Below, one piece after another: positions 34,704-43,136 of a stretch of DNA of 64,000 nucleotides (position 1 is its first letter; each line of letters begins with the position of its first letter). Position numbers and translations under genes: made by a program. Source of the stretch: Bog-473 sp963745175 (GTDB taxonomy: Bacteria; Actinomycetota; Acidimicrobiia; Acidimicrobiales; RAAP-2). Below the pieces are notes generated by a model. It made no database searches. It worked only from the letters and a program-made list of their open reading frames with translations, and was not told the DNA's origin. The stretch is from positions 62,001 to 126,000 of the forward strand of contig CAVUWK010000008.1 in assembly GCA_963745175.1 (NCBI GenBank). The letters are read 5' to 3'.

Positions 34704-35315
34704 TCAGCGCAGGCGAAGCGAACGGCGCCAGATCTCCACCAGCACGGCCACGGGCTCGCCGACGTCGACCGCCGGGGCGTGCCCGCAGATGTCCAGCAGG
34801 TAACGGTCGATCAGCACGGTGAGAGCCCGGATCGTCTCCGCCGGGTGCGCGCACTCCGCACGCCCCTGCGCAATGAGCAGCTCGAGGTGAGCGATCCCGG
34901 GATCGATGAGGCTGTCGAGGACGCTGCGCCACGCGTCGTGCACGTCGGGACCGGCGCCCGCAGCTTCGGAGAACGCCTGTATGAGACGCCCGTGGTCACG
35001 GTACACGGCCGCGATGCGCCGACCGGAGTCGACGAGCTGGGCTTCGGGATCGTCGGCCGACATCCAGTCCCTGGACGCCGCGTGCAGGTCTTCGGCAATT
35101 CCGGCCATGTGGCGGAACATGACGCTCTCGACGTCGGGGAAGTAGCGGTAGAACGCCGTCCGGCCGAGACCGGCGACCTCCATCACGTCCTCGACGCTGA
35201 GGTCGCTGAAGGACCTGACCTCGAGGAGGGCCTCGGTGGCATCGAGGATCGCCTGTTCGGTGGCCGCCCGGCGCCGCTGCGCCGCGGCGCGGGTCCGCAC
35301 GCGGGTCGGCGTCAC
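34704..35315 (-). CDS. TetR-family transcriptional regulator coupled to M24 peptidase gene
   Basis: Start GTG 35315 overlaps the stop of the M24 gene in GTGA, so translation is coupled. The 203-aa product has a TetR helix-turn-helix (VEDVMEVAGLGRTAFYRYFPDVE) and a helical C-terminal domain. It likely autoregulates its operon through the palindrome at 36271-36287. An earlier in-frame start is inside the M24 gene and was rejected. The effector is unknown. Confidence 0.88.
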   Translation of the reverse strand: MTPTRVRTRAAAQRRRAATEQAILDATEALLEVRSFSDLSVEDVMEVAGLGRTAFYRYFPDVESVMFRHMAGIAEDLHAASRDWMSADDPEAQLVDSGRRIAAVYRDHGRLIQAFSEAAGAGPDVHDAWRSVLDSLIDPGIAHLELLIAQGRAECAHPAETIRALTVLIDRYLLDICGHAPAVDVGEPVAVLVEIWRRSLRLR

Positions 35316-36217
35316 ACCCTCCCGAGTGGCTTGATGCTGTACCCGGCGGCGGCCCAGCGCTGGGTGTGGAGCAGGCTGTCGTCGAGCCAGTAGGCGTCGT
35401 CCTCGGTGACCACCATCAGCTCCTCGAACTTGACCCCCACCCCGTCGCGGCCGATGTGCGGCTCGACGGCCCACAGGCCTGGTGCGGCGGTGTAGTCCGA
35501 GAACGAGCTGTCGTTCCATACGGGGTATGAGTTCCCGTCCTCGAGCGCGGCGACCCCCGCCGCCAGGAGGCCTTCGGCGGCCGCGGTGCCGAAGCCCGGC
35601 ATCGGCGACGGACGGTCGGGCTCGTGCGCGAGTCGGAAGACCCGGTGGCCAAGGGCGCGTTCGGGATAGTGCTGATGGCAGTTCTCCCAGCCGCGTTGCG
35701 CGAGCAGGAAGTCGAGCTCGCGATAGAGGTTCAGCATGGTCTCACCCGACCGGACCCCCTCCAGGAGAAAGGAGCGGATCCGGGCCAGCCCCCGGTCGAG
35801 GTCGTCGAACATCACATTCGGTCCGAGCACACATGAGTAGCCGACGTCGGAGGCGATGCCATGGACGACCGGCGCCAGGTCCAAGATGAGCGGCACGCCC
35901 TCGGCCAACGCCGCGTCGGTCGGCTGGAAGGCGGTGTTCGGCATGCCGCCGTTGGCCGCGAACCCGTGGGTGCCCGGACACCCAGCCCAGTCCGGGCCGA
36001 GGAGGGTGCGCAGGCCGAACCAGGCGTAGGGCTGATGGAAGACCTGCACGATCTCGTTCCGAGCCTGCGCCGCGGCGATCAGCGTGCAGACCTCGGTCTC
36101 GGTCATGCCGACCTGCAGCTGCGACTCGACGGTCAGGGCGATGTCGTAGGCCAGCCGCTGCACCTGGCGGAATTGGTCGAGCTCCGCGGCGGAGTACGGA
36201 AAAGAGATGCTGGACAC
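35312..36217 (-). CDS. M24-family metallopeptidase (Xaa-Pro aminopeptidase-like)
   Basis: The 301-aa protein from GTG 36217 (AGGGGA ribosome binding site 8 bases upstream) lacks the N-terminal creatinase domain. It has the pita-bread catalytic domain with DLAPVVHGIASDVGYSCVLG (two metal-ligand Asp), LAHEPDRPSPM, and the late Glu residues in GLWAVEPHIG and KFEELMVVTEDD. M24 enzymes include aminopeptidases, creatinase and non-peptidase members. The metal ligands look largely kept. It is the first gene of a two-gene operon with tetR. Confidence 0.8.
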   Translation of the reverse strand: MSSISFPYSAAELDQFRQVQRLAYDIALTVESQLQVGMTETEVCTLIAAAQARNEIVQVFHQPYAWFGLRTLLGPDWAGCPGTHGFAANGGMPNTAFQPTDAALAEGVPLILDLAPVVHGIASDVGYSCVLGPNVMFDDLDRGLARIRSFLLEGVRSGETMLNLYRELDFLLAQRGWENCHQHYPERALGHRVFRLAHEPDRPSPMPGFGTAAAEGLLAAGVAALEDGNSYPVWNDSSFSDYTAAPGLWAVEPHIGRDGVGVKFEELMVVTEDDAYWLDDSLLHTQRWAAAGYSIKPLGRV

Positions 36218-36270
36218 TTCGTGTTCCCCTGTCAGACGTCCGGACCAATGGGGCCGCCGCTCCCATCGAT

Positions 36271-36287
36271 GGTGACACTCTGTCACC
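36271..36287. promoter_or_regulatory. Palindromic operator GGTGACA-CTC-TGTCACC
   Basis: The 17-bp sequence GGTGACACTCTGTCACC is a perfect 7-bp inverted repeat around a 3-bp centre, 54 bp upstream of the M24 peptidase start. A second, looser pair (GTCAC at 36294-36298, GTGAC at 36306-36310) follows. Such sites are typical of TetR-family operators, and the TetR at 34704 is the obvious candidate. The region also lies upstream of the divergent small gene at 36396. Confidence 0.65.
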
Positions 36288-36395
36288 CATCGTGTCACAT
36301 CACTGGTGACCCGTTCCGGTCAGGGCGCCGTCATCAGGGACATTGGTGACTTTAGTCCCCTATGTTTGGGGGTTGCAGGCCCCCCATACTTGGGT

Positions 36396-36638
36396 GTGGT
36401 CGAGGCCAAGGTCAGCAAGGAAGTCCTGCGGGCGGTGGCCGACGCGCACCCCGATGGCGGGAGTTTCGTCGTCACCAAGGTCGAGATTCACCGCGGCTGG
36501 GGCGACCTGGTCAACGTGACGATCTTTGCCGGGACCAATCCCGGCGGCACGGTCCGCCACGGCCGGGACGTCCGCGACGCGGTGGAGCGGGCACTCGGAT
36601 CCGAGCGCTTCCGGGTACGCCTCGAATTGTCGGGCTGA
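36396..36638 (+). CDS. Small hypothetical protein
   Basis: From GTG 36396 the product is about 80 residues (VVEAKVSKEVLRAVADAHP, then FVVTKVEIHRGWGDLVNVTIF and ERFRVRLELSG), soluble and alpha/beta in pattern. Longer starts back to 36306 cross the operator region. No family is recognised. It is divergent from the M24-tetR operon and shares its regulatory region, so TetR could also control it. Confidence 0.5.
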   Translation: MVEAKVSKEVLRAVADAHPDGGSFVVTKVEIHRGWGDLVNVTIFAGTNPGGTVRHGRDVRDAVERALGSERFRVRLELSG

Positions 36639-36651
36639 CCGGGTCGTCCGG

Positions 36652-36902
36652 CTATGCGCTGACGAGCGCGTCGGTCAGCCCGTGGATCGCCCCCAGAGCC
36701 GCCAGTGGCGTGGCCGCCATCACGCCAGTGTCGCGGCGGGGTTCCCGAAGACCACCAACGTGGTCTCGCGCAGATCGAGGCCGACCGCACGGGCCTCCGC
36801 CTGCTGATCGATGACCGCGAAGACCTTGATGCCCCTCGATCCCAGGAGCTCCTGCAACCGGGTCACCGTGGCCGCGACCGAAAGTCTGCTCGGCTTGGAC
36901 AC
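36652..36902 (-). pseudogene. DUF302 family protein remnant (frameshift plus internal deletion)
   Basis: The frame from GTG 36902 reads SKPSRLSVAATVTRLQELLG, then KVFAVIDQQAEARAVGLDLR and TTLVVFGNPAA, a clear DUF302 start. It stops at 36720. One base lost near 36735 shifts the frame; the adjacent frame continues DTGVMAATPLAAL, then GAIHGLTDALVSA to a stop at 36652. The central part expected in DUF302 (LKVLVW with DGDQT-like sequence, about 35-40 residues) is absent between those two pieces. Frameshift plus deletion point to a real pseudogene. DUF302 proteins are small and of unclear function. Confidence 0.65.
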
Positions 36903-36944
36903 GGTGCCCGCTGTGCCCGCGCTGGCCTCCGCGGCCGGGATGGT

Positions 36945-37136
36945 CTAGGACGCGGCCGCAGCCCTCATGGGCCGCGCCGCGTGGTTGTCACGGAGCCGCT
37001 CGGCCGTCTCCCGGTCTCGGAGCGGCATCCCGATCCCGATCGGCACCGTCGAGCTGAGGTCGTTACGGCACTGGGCACATTCGACCATCCACGCCCGATC
37101 GGGACGTTGCGTGATCTGAGGGTGATGGTTCTGCAT
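36945..37136 (-). CDS. Small conserved Cys-containing protein
   Basis: From ATG 37136 the 63-aa product reads MQNHHPQITQRPDRAWMVEC, followed by a CxxC pair and PIGIGMPLRDRETAERLRDNH. The WMVECAQC and PIGIGMP...ERLRDNH elements look conserved rather than random, suggesting a small soluble protein with a half zinc-site. No function can be given. It sits among small membrane-protein genes on the same strand. Confidence 0.5.
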   Translation of the reverse strand: MQNHHPQITQRPDRAWMVECAQCRNDLSSTVPIGIGMPLRDRETAERLRDNHAARPMRAAAAS

Positions 37137-37239
37137 TGCCGGCTCCTGCGCTCCCCTGAGGGCCAGAACGATAGCGACCATCGGCGCCAGGCGAAACTTC
37201 GAATCCCCCCTCGGTGGGCCGGCCCGGCTCCCCCTCCGA

Positions 37240-37473
37240 TCAGGCCGCCAGCTGGGCGTCCGCCGGCCGGGCGATGATGTAGATCAGCGCGCCGAAGAAG
37301 GGCACGATGAGGATCAGCACCGTCCACCCCGCCTTGGCCAAACCGTGGTGGTCACGACGGCGGAAGTTGTCGACGAAGCACCAGATGATGAAGAAGAGCA
37401 GCAGCAAGACCCCGGCGAACATCAGGAACGTCCAGAACAGGCTGAGCAGTGGGTAGGTGTAAGCGAACATCAT
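37240..37473 (-). CDS. PLDc_N-domain small membrane protein (no SHOCT)
   Basis: The ATG at 37473 is placed five bases after AGGAGG, a strong ribosome binding site. The 77-aa product is two membrane helices (LFWTFLMFAGVLLLLFFIIW and AGWTVLILIVPFFGALIYII) joined by a short FRRRDHHGLAKAG loop, i.e. a PLDc_N module alone. It resembles the N-terminal half of the proteins at 30609 and 40665 but lacks the SHOCT tail. Function is unknown. Confidence 0.75.
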   Translation of the reverse strand: MMFAYTYPLLSLFWTFLMFAGVLLLLFFIIWCFVDNFRRRDHHGLAKAGWTVLILIVPFFGALIYIIARPADAQLAA

Positions 37474-37479
37474 GTGCAC

Positions 37480-37926
37480 CTCCTGGTTCCGAACCTAACT
37501 GGCAACGGAACGTGACCGGTGGATGCCTTGGGCCTTCAGCCGCCGTTCACGAGCCCGGAGGTGTGTCCGCCGGAGTGAAGACGGTCAACGCGTGGTGGCT
37601 CTCCCTCGGACCACCACGCGCGCCGTCCTGTTGTTGTTGTTGCTGCTCCCCGTTACCTCTCGCGACGCAGACGAAGTCATGGACGAGAAGCCGCCGGGGG
37701 CTCGGGACCCCGATCCGTCAACGAAACGACCCTTCCCGATGGGGTTCGTGCCGGATCTGTTGATGGCGAACTCCAGCGCCGGCGACCCTCGTCCATGGCT
37801 TGGATCATGGCGGGGACGGCGGTCGGCCACTAGGGCCAATGGTCCCCTCGGGGCTCCTCCGAAAGGCCCGAAACACTCCCCCTTCTGTCACCGGCCGCGC
37901 CGCCCTGAGGCCGGCACCGGAGACGA
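37480..37926. other. Gene-poor gap with no convincing coding sequence
   Basis: Between the PLDc_N gene and the alpha-fucosidase gene 447 bp carry no ORF with protein-like composition. Two open frames (plus-strand 37523-38155, minus-strand 37585-37839) have Arg/Pro-rich, family-unlike translations. A short GTT-rich stretch lies at about 37629-37645. The promoter of the minus-strand PLDc_N gene should be in the left end of this gap. Confidence 0.5.
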
Positions 37927-39408
37927 CTACCGGGTTCGGCCGATCCGCGCCCGGACGTCGGTGCCCAGGTCCAGCACGGTGACCGCCGCCATGGGCATCT
38001 GCTCGGGGAGGTTCACGGACAGGTCACCGCCGCTCTCCACGGACCAGTCGAGCTGCACATCGGCCCCGACCAGGCGGACCCGCCGCACCCGGGACCCGTC
38101 GATCGCCCGCATCGTGACCCGCCGCGATTGGGGCATCCCCATCACGAGCACGTAGACACCCTCGCCGCTCTTGGTGAAGCGCAGCGGGGTCCCGTCCACC
38201 GTGACGGACTCGGTCACGACCCAGGGTCGGCTGCCATAGATCGCCTCGCCGTTCGCGGCCAACCAGGTCCCGAGGCCGCGCAGCGGCGCCTGTTGCCGCT
38301 CGGGAATGGTCCCGTCAGGCTGCGGTCCGACCCCGATCAGCAGGTTGCCGTTCTTGGACACGACGTCGCAGAACATCTGAATCAGGTCCGTCTCCGAAAT
38401 GAGGTCCTCGGGTCGCTCGTGACGGTTGGCCCCGAACGAGTGCCCGACACCCCGGGCGAGTTCCCACTTGCGCTTCGTCACGTTGCCCACCACGTCGTAC
38501 TCGGGGGTGCGGAAGTCGCAATGCTTCGGGGAGCCGAAGGTCAGGTGCTTCCGGTTCTCGGGTATGAACCGCCACAGCGCCTGCACCACCGCGCCCGCAC
38601 CGCGGACGATCCCGTCGGTGACGTCGTTGCGGGGCAGGCCGGGTTCCTTCCACCGGTCATTGATCACGCCCTCCTCAATGGCGTTGTAGTAGTACGCGAA
38701 CAGCTGCGGCAGCTGAGGGTCGGTCGGCCACGAGATGTCGTTCCACAGGACGGACGGCTGATAACGGTCGATGAGCTCGCGCCAGTGCGCGGTGATGTAC
38801 TCGACATAGCGCCGGTCGCGCGGCACGGCGAGCACCGCGTCGGCCGCCTTGGCGAGGACCGCCTGGTTGTACGGCCAGTCGTAGCCGCCGGAGTAGTAGA
38901 GCCCCATGCGCATGCGCTTGGCGCGGACCGCCTCGGTCAGGTCACCGACCAGGTCCCGGCTGGCGTGATACTCGCCTTTGACCGGATGCGGGACCGAGGA
39001 CGGCCACAGCGCGAAGCCGTCATGGTGCTTGGTGGTGAGCACGACGTAGCGGGCGCCAGCCGCGTGGCAGAGATCCGCGATGGCCTCGAGGTTGGCTCCC
39101 GACGACGCATCGTTGAACGTCCGGACGAAGTTGTCGTAGGGGTAGTCGTCCCCGTAGACCCGGGCGTGGTACTCCCGGGTCGGCCCACCCTTGATCTGCA
39201 TCGAGTTGAGGTACCACTCGGCGTACGGATTCTCTCGCAGCATGCGCTTGGGGCCGGCGTTGATGAGCAGCTGCTGGATGTCCGGCACCCGCGGCGCCCA
39301 CCCCGGGACCGAGTAGAGGCCCCAGTGGATGAAGACCCCCAGCTTCGCGTCGTCGTACCAGACCGGTACCCGGTGCGTCCGCAGTGATTCCCATGTCCCG
39401 TCATACAT
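37927..39408 (-). CDS. Alpha-L-fucosidase, GH29 family
   Basis: The 493-aa protein has the GH29 opening WYDDAKLGVFIHWGLYSVPGW, then YVVLTTKHHDGFALWPS and MGLYYSGGYDW. A conserved WND segment provides Asp224 as probable nucleophile (LWNDISWP). The general acid differs among GH29 enzymes and cannot be fixed here. No signal peptide is seen, so the enzyme may act in the cytoplasm on imported fucosides or be exported another way. A C-terminal beta-sandwich (from about residue 400) is normal for the family. It lies downstream of the YbhN-like gene on the same strand with a 72-bp gap. Confidence 0.88.
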   Translation of the reverse strand: MYDGTWESLRTHRVPVWYDDAKLGVFIHWGLYSVPGWAPRVPDIQQLLINAGPKRMLRENPYAEWYLNSMQIKGGPTREYHARVYGDDYPYDNFVRTFNDASSGANLEAIADLCHAAGARYVVLTTKHHDGFALWPSSVPHPVKGEYHASRDLVGDLTEAVRAKRMRMGLYYSGGYDWPYNQAVLAKAADAVLAVPRDRRYVEYITAHWRELIDRYQPSVLWNDISWPTDPQLPQLFAYYYNAIEEGVINDRWKEPGLPRNDVTDGIVRGAGAVVQALWRFIPENRKHLTFGSPKHCDFRTPEYDVVGNVTKRKWELARGVGHSFGANRHERPEDLISETDLIQMFCDVVSKNGNLLIGVGPQPDGTIPERQQAPLRGLGTWLAANGEAIYGSRPWVVTESVTVDGTPLRFTKSGEGVYVLVMGMPQSRRVTMRAIDGSRVRRVRLVGADVQLDWSVESGGDLSVNLPEQMPMAAVTVLDLGTDVRARIGRTR

Positions 39409-39480
39409 GAGGGTTGCATTCTCGCATGTGCCAGCTCCGGCTGAACAACAATCCCGGGCGCCCTGTTCTTACGGCGGCTC

Positions 39481-40620
39481 TCAGCCCGCCGCGAGGGCGG
39501 CCCCGCCGGCGCCGGCCGCTCCGCCACCGTGACCCGGCTTCCCGTAGCGGAGCCGGAAGGCGAGGTAGGCGAACGGTCCCACCACAATGGGCAGCCAGTA
39601 CGAGATGATCCGGTAGGCCAGCGTCGCCACCACCGCGTCGCCGGCCGGGACGCCCGCCAGGATGAGCAACGCGCTCAACCCCGCCTCGACGATGCCGAGC
39701 CCGCCGGGCGTGATGGGGATCAGGGCCAGCAACCCCGCGACCGCATAGGCCAGGAGGACGAGTGAGGGGTTGGGCTTGGCGCCGGTGGCCCGGATGGTGG
39801 CCAGCAGCGTGCCGAAGTCGAAGGCCAGCCGGCCGCTGCTCAGGAGCATGGCCGCCTTCCAACGCCGACCAAGCACGTCGCGGATGCGATTGCGCTCGAA
39901 GACGAGGCGGTCCTGCAGGCCGGTCATCGGTTCGGCCTTGCGCTTCAGCCGGTTCCGCGTCGCCTGCACGACGCCGCCCGCCCACCGGAGGGGTCGGTCC
40001 AACGTCAGGACCAGTGCGCCGAACCCCGCGAAGAGCACGAAGGCCGCGATGCCCAGCAGCGCCGCGTGCAGCAGGCCGTTCGCAATCGGCGTGCCGGCGA
40101 CGATGGCGGGCAGCACGAAGAGTGGAAGGGCCAACAGGCCGCCGATGCCCAGCAGCGAGAAGGCGGTGAGCCCGGCCACCGCCGTCGCCGGGTCGTTCCC
40201 GGCCGTCGCGAGCATGCGGAACTGCGTGGCCGCCCCGAAGGCGGCCCCGCCGGGCACGATCAGGCTGATGGCATTCCCGGAGAGCTGCGACGTCGTGACC
40301 GAGAACCAGGCCTTGGTCCGCAGTGCGATCCGCTGCAGCGCGATGGTGCAGGCGAAGTGTGCCACCTGGAGCACGAGGGCGATCGAGAACCAGACCGGTT
40401 GGAGCGAGGTCAGCTTCGGAAAGGAGTCGAAGACCTCGGCCAGGCTCGGGAACACGAGGTAGATGGTGACGCCACCCACCACCACCATGACCGTTTTCTT
40501 CGCGATCGACCGCCACGGCAGTGGTGACTCGACATCTTGTTCGATACGAGTGGCGAGCCGCTGCGACATCGCGTCGCTGCCGGCACGCTCCGCAGGCTCG
40601 TGGTCCTCCGGCGTCGTCAC
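39481..40620 (-). CDS. YbhN / LPG-synthase transmembrane family protein (UPF0104)
   Basis: The 379-aa protein has about eight to nine helices and the hallmark IPITPGGLGIVEAGL near the C-terminus, with GGAAFGAATQFRML in the middle. This is the flippase-like transmembrane region family (PF03706) related to the membrane part of lysylphosphatidylglycerol synthase. No soluble LPG synthase domain follows. Members are thought to move lipids or polyprenyl-linked glycans. It lies 44 bp after the SHOCT gene at 40665 on the same strand. Confidence 0.85.
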   Translation of the reverse strand: MTTPEDHEPAERAGSDAMSQRLATRIEQDVESPLPWRSIAKKTVMVVVGGVTIYLVFPSLAEVFDSFPKLTSLQPVWFSIALVLQVAHFACTIALQRIALRTKAWFSVTTSQLSGNAISLIVPGGAAFGAATQFRMLATAGNDPATAVAGLTAFSLLGIGGLLALPLFVLPAIVAGTPIANGLLHAALLGIAAFVLFAGFGALVLTLDRPLRWAGGVVQATRNRLKRKAEPMTGLQDRLVFERNRIRDVLGRRWKAAMLLSSGRLAFDFGTLLATIRATGAKPNPSLVLLAYAVAGLLALIPITPGGLGIVEAGLSALLILAGVPAGDAVVATLAYRIISYWLPIVVGPFAYLAFRLRYGKPGHGGGAAGAGGAALAAG

Positions 40621-40664
40621 CGGCGAGCTGCTCTCGGTGACGGACGAACGGCCTGTTCGCTCTT

Positions 40665-41066
40665 CTAACTGGCCAGGATCTTGGCCTTCTGGGCGTCGAA
40701 TTCGGCGTCCGTGAGCACGCCCTGCGACTTGAGGTCGGACAGCTTGGAGAGCTGGTCGGCGGTGCTGCCGCCACTCGAACCAGCCGCCTGCTTGACGTAC
40801 TGGTCGAAGGCCTTCTGCTGCTCAGCCGCCTGCTGCGCCGCCCGCTCGTGCATCTTGCCGCCGCGGGCGATCAGGTACACGAAGACGCCCAGGAACGGCA
40901 GGATGATGATGAAGATCACCCACAGCGCCTTGGCCAAACCGCCCATGTCGTGGCTGCGGAAGATGTCCACGAACACCGTGATCAACAGCCAGATCCAGAT
41001 GATGAAGAGGAAGAAGTACAACATGGTCAGGAAGGCATCGAGCACCGGGTAAGTGGAAGCAAGCAT
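40665..41066 (-). CDS. PLDc_N + SHOCT membrane protein (paralogue 2)
   Basis: This 133-aa protein is nearly identical in layout and sequence to that at 30609: a PLDc_N module with two helices (FLFIIWIWLLITVF, WVIFIIILPFLGVFVYLIARG), a linker ERAAQQAAEQQKAF and a SHOCT tail (SKLSDLKSQGVLTDAEFDAQ). The two copies are 10 kb apart with other small membrane genes between. Function is unknown; duplication suggests a dosage or stress-specific role. It is divergent from the CPA1 antiporter gene. Confidence 0.82.
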   Translation of the reverse strand: MLASTYPVLDAFLTMLYFFLFIIWIWLLITVFVDIFRSHDMGGLAKALWVIFIIILPFLGVFVYLIARGGKMHERAAQQAAEQQKAFDQYVKQAAGSSGGSTADQLSKLSDLKSQGVLTDAEFDAQKAKILAS

Positions 41067-41289
41067 CGAAGGAACTCCTTGTTGTCAGTGGTCGGCCAGG
41101 GCCCGACCTGCAATGTTTAGCCCCTGCAACTGAAGTCGTGCTGGGATAGCTTCGGCCGCAGTACGGGGCAGCCGACCTTGCCATCCCGCCGGCCCGCTAC
41201 CGGAGGGCTGCACCGGCCCGTCGCCACCGGGTCGTGGCCTTCGGCAGTGGCCAGGAAGGACGTCCGCCGAGGACAATGGCACCCGGCCC

Positions 41290-42594
41290 ATGAACCACGA
41301 TCTCAACATCGCCGCGTTGACCGTCGTCTCCGCGTGCGTCCTCATCTGGAGCCTCGTCTCGGCCCGACTGGAGCGATGGGACGTCTCTGCCCCGATCGCC
41401 TTCGTACTCCTCGGGCTGGCCGTGACCCACGGGCCGATCACGCTCATCCACGTCAACCTGCACTCGTCCACGATCCGCTCGCTGGCCGAGGTCACCCTCG
41501 CCCTGGTGCTCTTCGCCGACGCCTCCCGAGTCAACGTCCGCGCCCTGCGGGCCGACGCCGCGCTGCCGGCCCGTCTCCTGGGCATCGGCCTGCCCCTCAC
41601 GATCGGCGCCGGCGCCGGGGCTGCGGCCCTCCTCTTCGGCGGCAGCGGGTTGTGGGTTGCCGCAGCCGTCGGCGCCATCGTCGCCCCGACCGACGCCGCG
41701 CTCGGGGCGACCATCATGGGAGACACGCGGGTGCCCTCGGGGGTCCGCCGCCTCCTCAATGTGGAGAGCGGCCTCAATGACGGCATCGCGACGCCGTTCG
41801 TGAACCTCTTCATCGCGGGCGCGGTGAGCGCCGAGGCGGTGAGCGGCGTCCACCCGGGCACTGCGGCGCTCGAGCTGCTCGGTGGAGCGGGGCTCGGGAT
41901 TGCGGTCGGTGTGCTCGGTGCGACCCTCCTGGCCCTGGCCGGCCGCCACGGGTGGAGCGCGGCGGGCTTCCGGCCCATCTCCGTCGTGGCACTGGCGCTC
42001 TTCGCCTACGCCGCCTCGGTGACCGCCGGCACGAACGGCTTTATCGCCGCCTTCGTGGCCGGCATGGCCTTCGGCACGGTCGACCGTCAACAGGGGGAGG
42101 TCGACCTGCGCTTCACTGAAGAAAGCGGCACGTTGCTCTCCCTCCTCGTCTGGTTCATGTTCGGGGCGGCCATGCTCGCCCCTGGCCTGGCGGACGTGGG
42201 CTGGCGCGAGGTGGTGTTCGCGCTGCTGGCCCTGACCGTCCTGCGCATGGTGCCCGTCGCCCTCTCGCTCACCGGCAGTGGCCTTGACCGGGCCACCGTG
42301 GCTTTCGTCGGCTGGTTCGGCCCCCGTGGCCTCGCCTCGGTGGTGTTCGGCCTCATCGCCGTGGACTCGCTGGCGCCGGCCCAATCCAAGGTGGTGTTGG
42401 GCGCGGTCACGCTGACCGTCGCGCTCAGTGTTCTGCTCCACGGCGTGAGCGCCTCCCCCCTGGCCCGTCTCTACGGCGCGCGGGCACAGGGGCTCCACCC
42501 GGAGCGACCCGAGCACACCGACGCCGCGCCGATCACCACCCGTTCGCTCCGCGGCGGTCGCCCGATGCCGGCCCGGCCCAGCGCCACCGGCTGA
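41290..42594 (+). CDS. CPA1-family cation:proton antiporter (NhaP-like)
   Basis: The 434-aa protein has about 12 helices and CPA1 motifs: VAPTDAALGATIM in the ion-binding helix, NVESGLNDGIATPFV with the second conserved acidic residue, and a GWFGPRGLASVVFGLI segment. CPA1 proteins exchange Na+ or K+ for H+ and control pH and ion balance. The C-terminal tail of about 50 residues is cytoplasmic. It starts at ATG 41290, with a 223-bp divergent region to the SHOCT gene. It is upstream of the encapsulin operon, with a 164-bp gap that makes a separate promoter likely for that operon. Confidence 0.9.
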   Translation: MNHDLNIAALTVVSACVLIWSLVSARLERWDVSAPIAFVLLGLAVTHGPITLIHVNLHSSTIRSLAEVTLALVLFADASRVNVRALRADAALPARLLGIGLPLTIGAGAGAAALLFGGSGLWVAAAVGAIVAPTDAALGATIMGDTRVPSGVRRLLNVESGLNDGIATPFVNLFIAGAVSAEAVSGVHPGTAALELLGGAGLGIAVGVLGATLLALAGRHGWSAAGFRPISVVALALFAYAASVTAGTNGFIAAFVAGMAFGTVDRQQGEVDLRFTEESGTLLSLLVWFMFGAAMLAPGLADVGWREVVFALLALTVLRMVPVALSLTGSGLDRATVAFVGWFGPRGLASVVFGLIAVDSLAPAQSKVVLGAVTLTVALSVLLHGVSASPLARLYGARAQGLHPERPEHTDAAPITTRSLRGGRPMPARPSATG

Positions 42595-42758
42595 CCCACG
42601 ACCGCGGGCGGGCGGGGCGGCGGCGGCGGCCCGGAGGTCAGCAGACCGTCCAGCCGCGGGCGAGCCTCCCGTGGACTGGCAGCCCCGCAGATGCTTCACT
42701 GTGGGCATCGTTCCCGGCTGACCGTCGGGCTGTGGGAAGAAACCGCGAGGAGAGGACC

Positions 42759-43136
42759 TTGGCCAGCGAGGGATTCCATGAGCCGCTCGAGCTGCTCGAT
42801 GAAGCAACCGTCGATCACCACCGGGCGATGACGTCGTTGTGCGAGGAGCTCCAGGCGATTGACTGGTACGACCAACGGGTACGGGCAACGTCGGATGAGA
42901 GCTTGGCGGCGATCCTGGCCTACAACCGGGATGACGAGAAGGAGCATGCTGCGATGGCGCTCGAATGGCTGCGCCGGCGGGACGTGGCTCTCGACGCCAA
43001 TCTGCGAAAGTTCCTGTTCACCTCCGGCCCGATCACCGAAGTCGGTGACGAGGCGCCCGACGGCGCGGTCGACCGCGCCGCCTCCGACGCGCCCGGCTCG
43101 CTCGGCATCGGCAGCCTGAAGGGAGCCGTGCGATGA
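42759..43136 (+). CDS. encFtn: Encapsulated ferritin-like protein (EncFtn), encapsulin cargo
   Basis: TTG 42759 is chosen because an AGGAGAGGA ribosome binding site lies just upstream and translation then starts ASEGFHEPLE, as in other EncFtn proteins. The 125-aa product has two helices holding the ferroxidase ligands: Glu29/Glu30 and Trp36-Tyr37 in EELQAIDWYDQR, and Glu60, Glu62 and His63 in RDDEKEHA. EncFtn forms a decamer that oxidises Fe(II) at a subunit interface. The last 13 residues (GSLGIGSLKGAVR, 113-125) match an encapsulin cargo-loading peptide. The stop overlaps the shell gene start (ATGA). It oxidises iron for storage inside the shell. Confidence 0.93.
   Translation: MASEGFHEPLELLDEATVDHHRAMTSLCEELQAIDWYDQRVRATSDESLAAILAYNRDDEKEHAAMALEWLRRRDVALDANLRKFLFTSGPITEVGDEAPDGAVDRAASDAPGSLGIGSLKGAVR

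Noticed and set aside
37629..37645. GTT/TTG-rich short repeat
   Set aside because: A brief simple-sequence run; no CRISPR-like spacing or mobile-element feature.
37585..37839. Minus-strand 84-codon open frame in the same gap
   Set aside because: Composition is typical of random high-GC sequence and nothing supports expression.
37523..38155. Plus-strand open frame in the gene-poor gap
   Set aside because: It has no family features, lacks a convincing ribosome binding site and runs antisense into the alpha-fucosidase gene.
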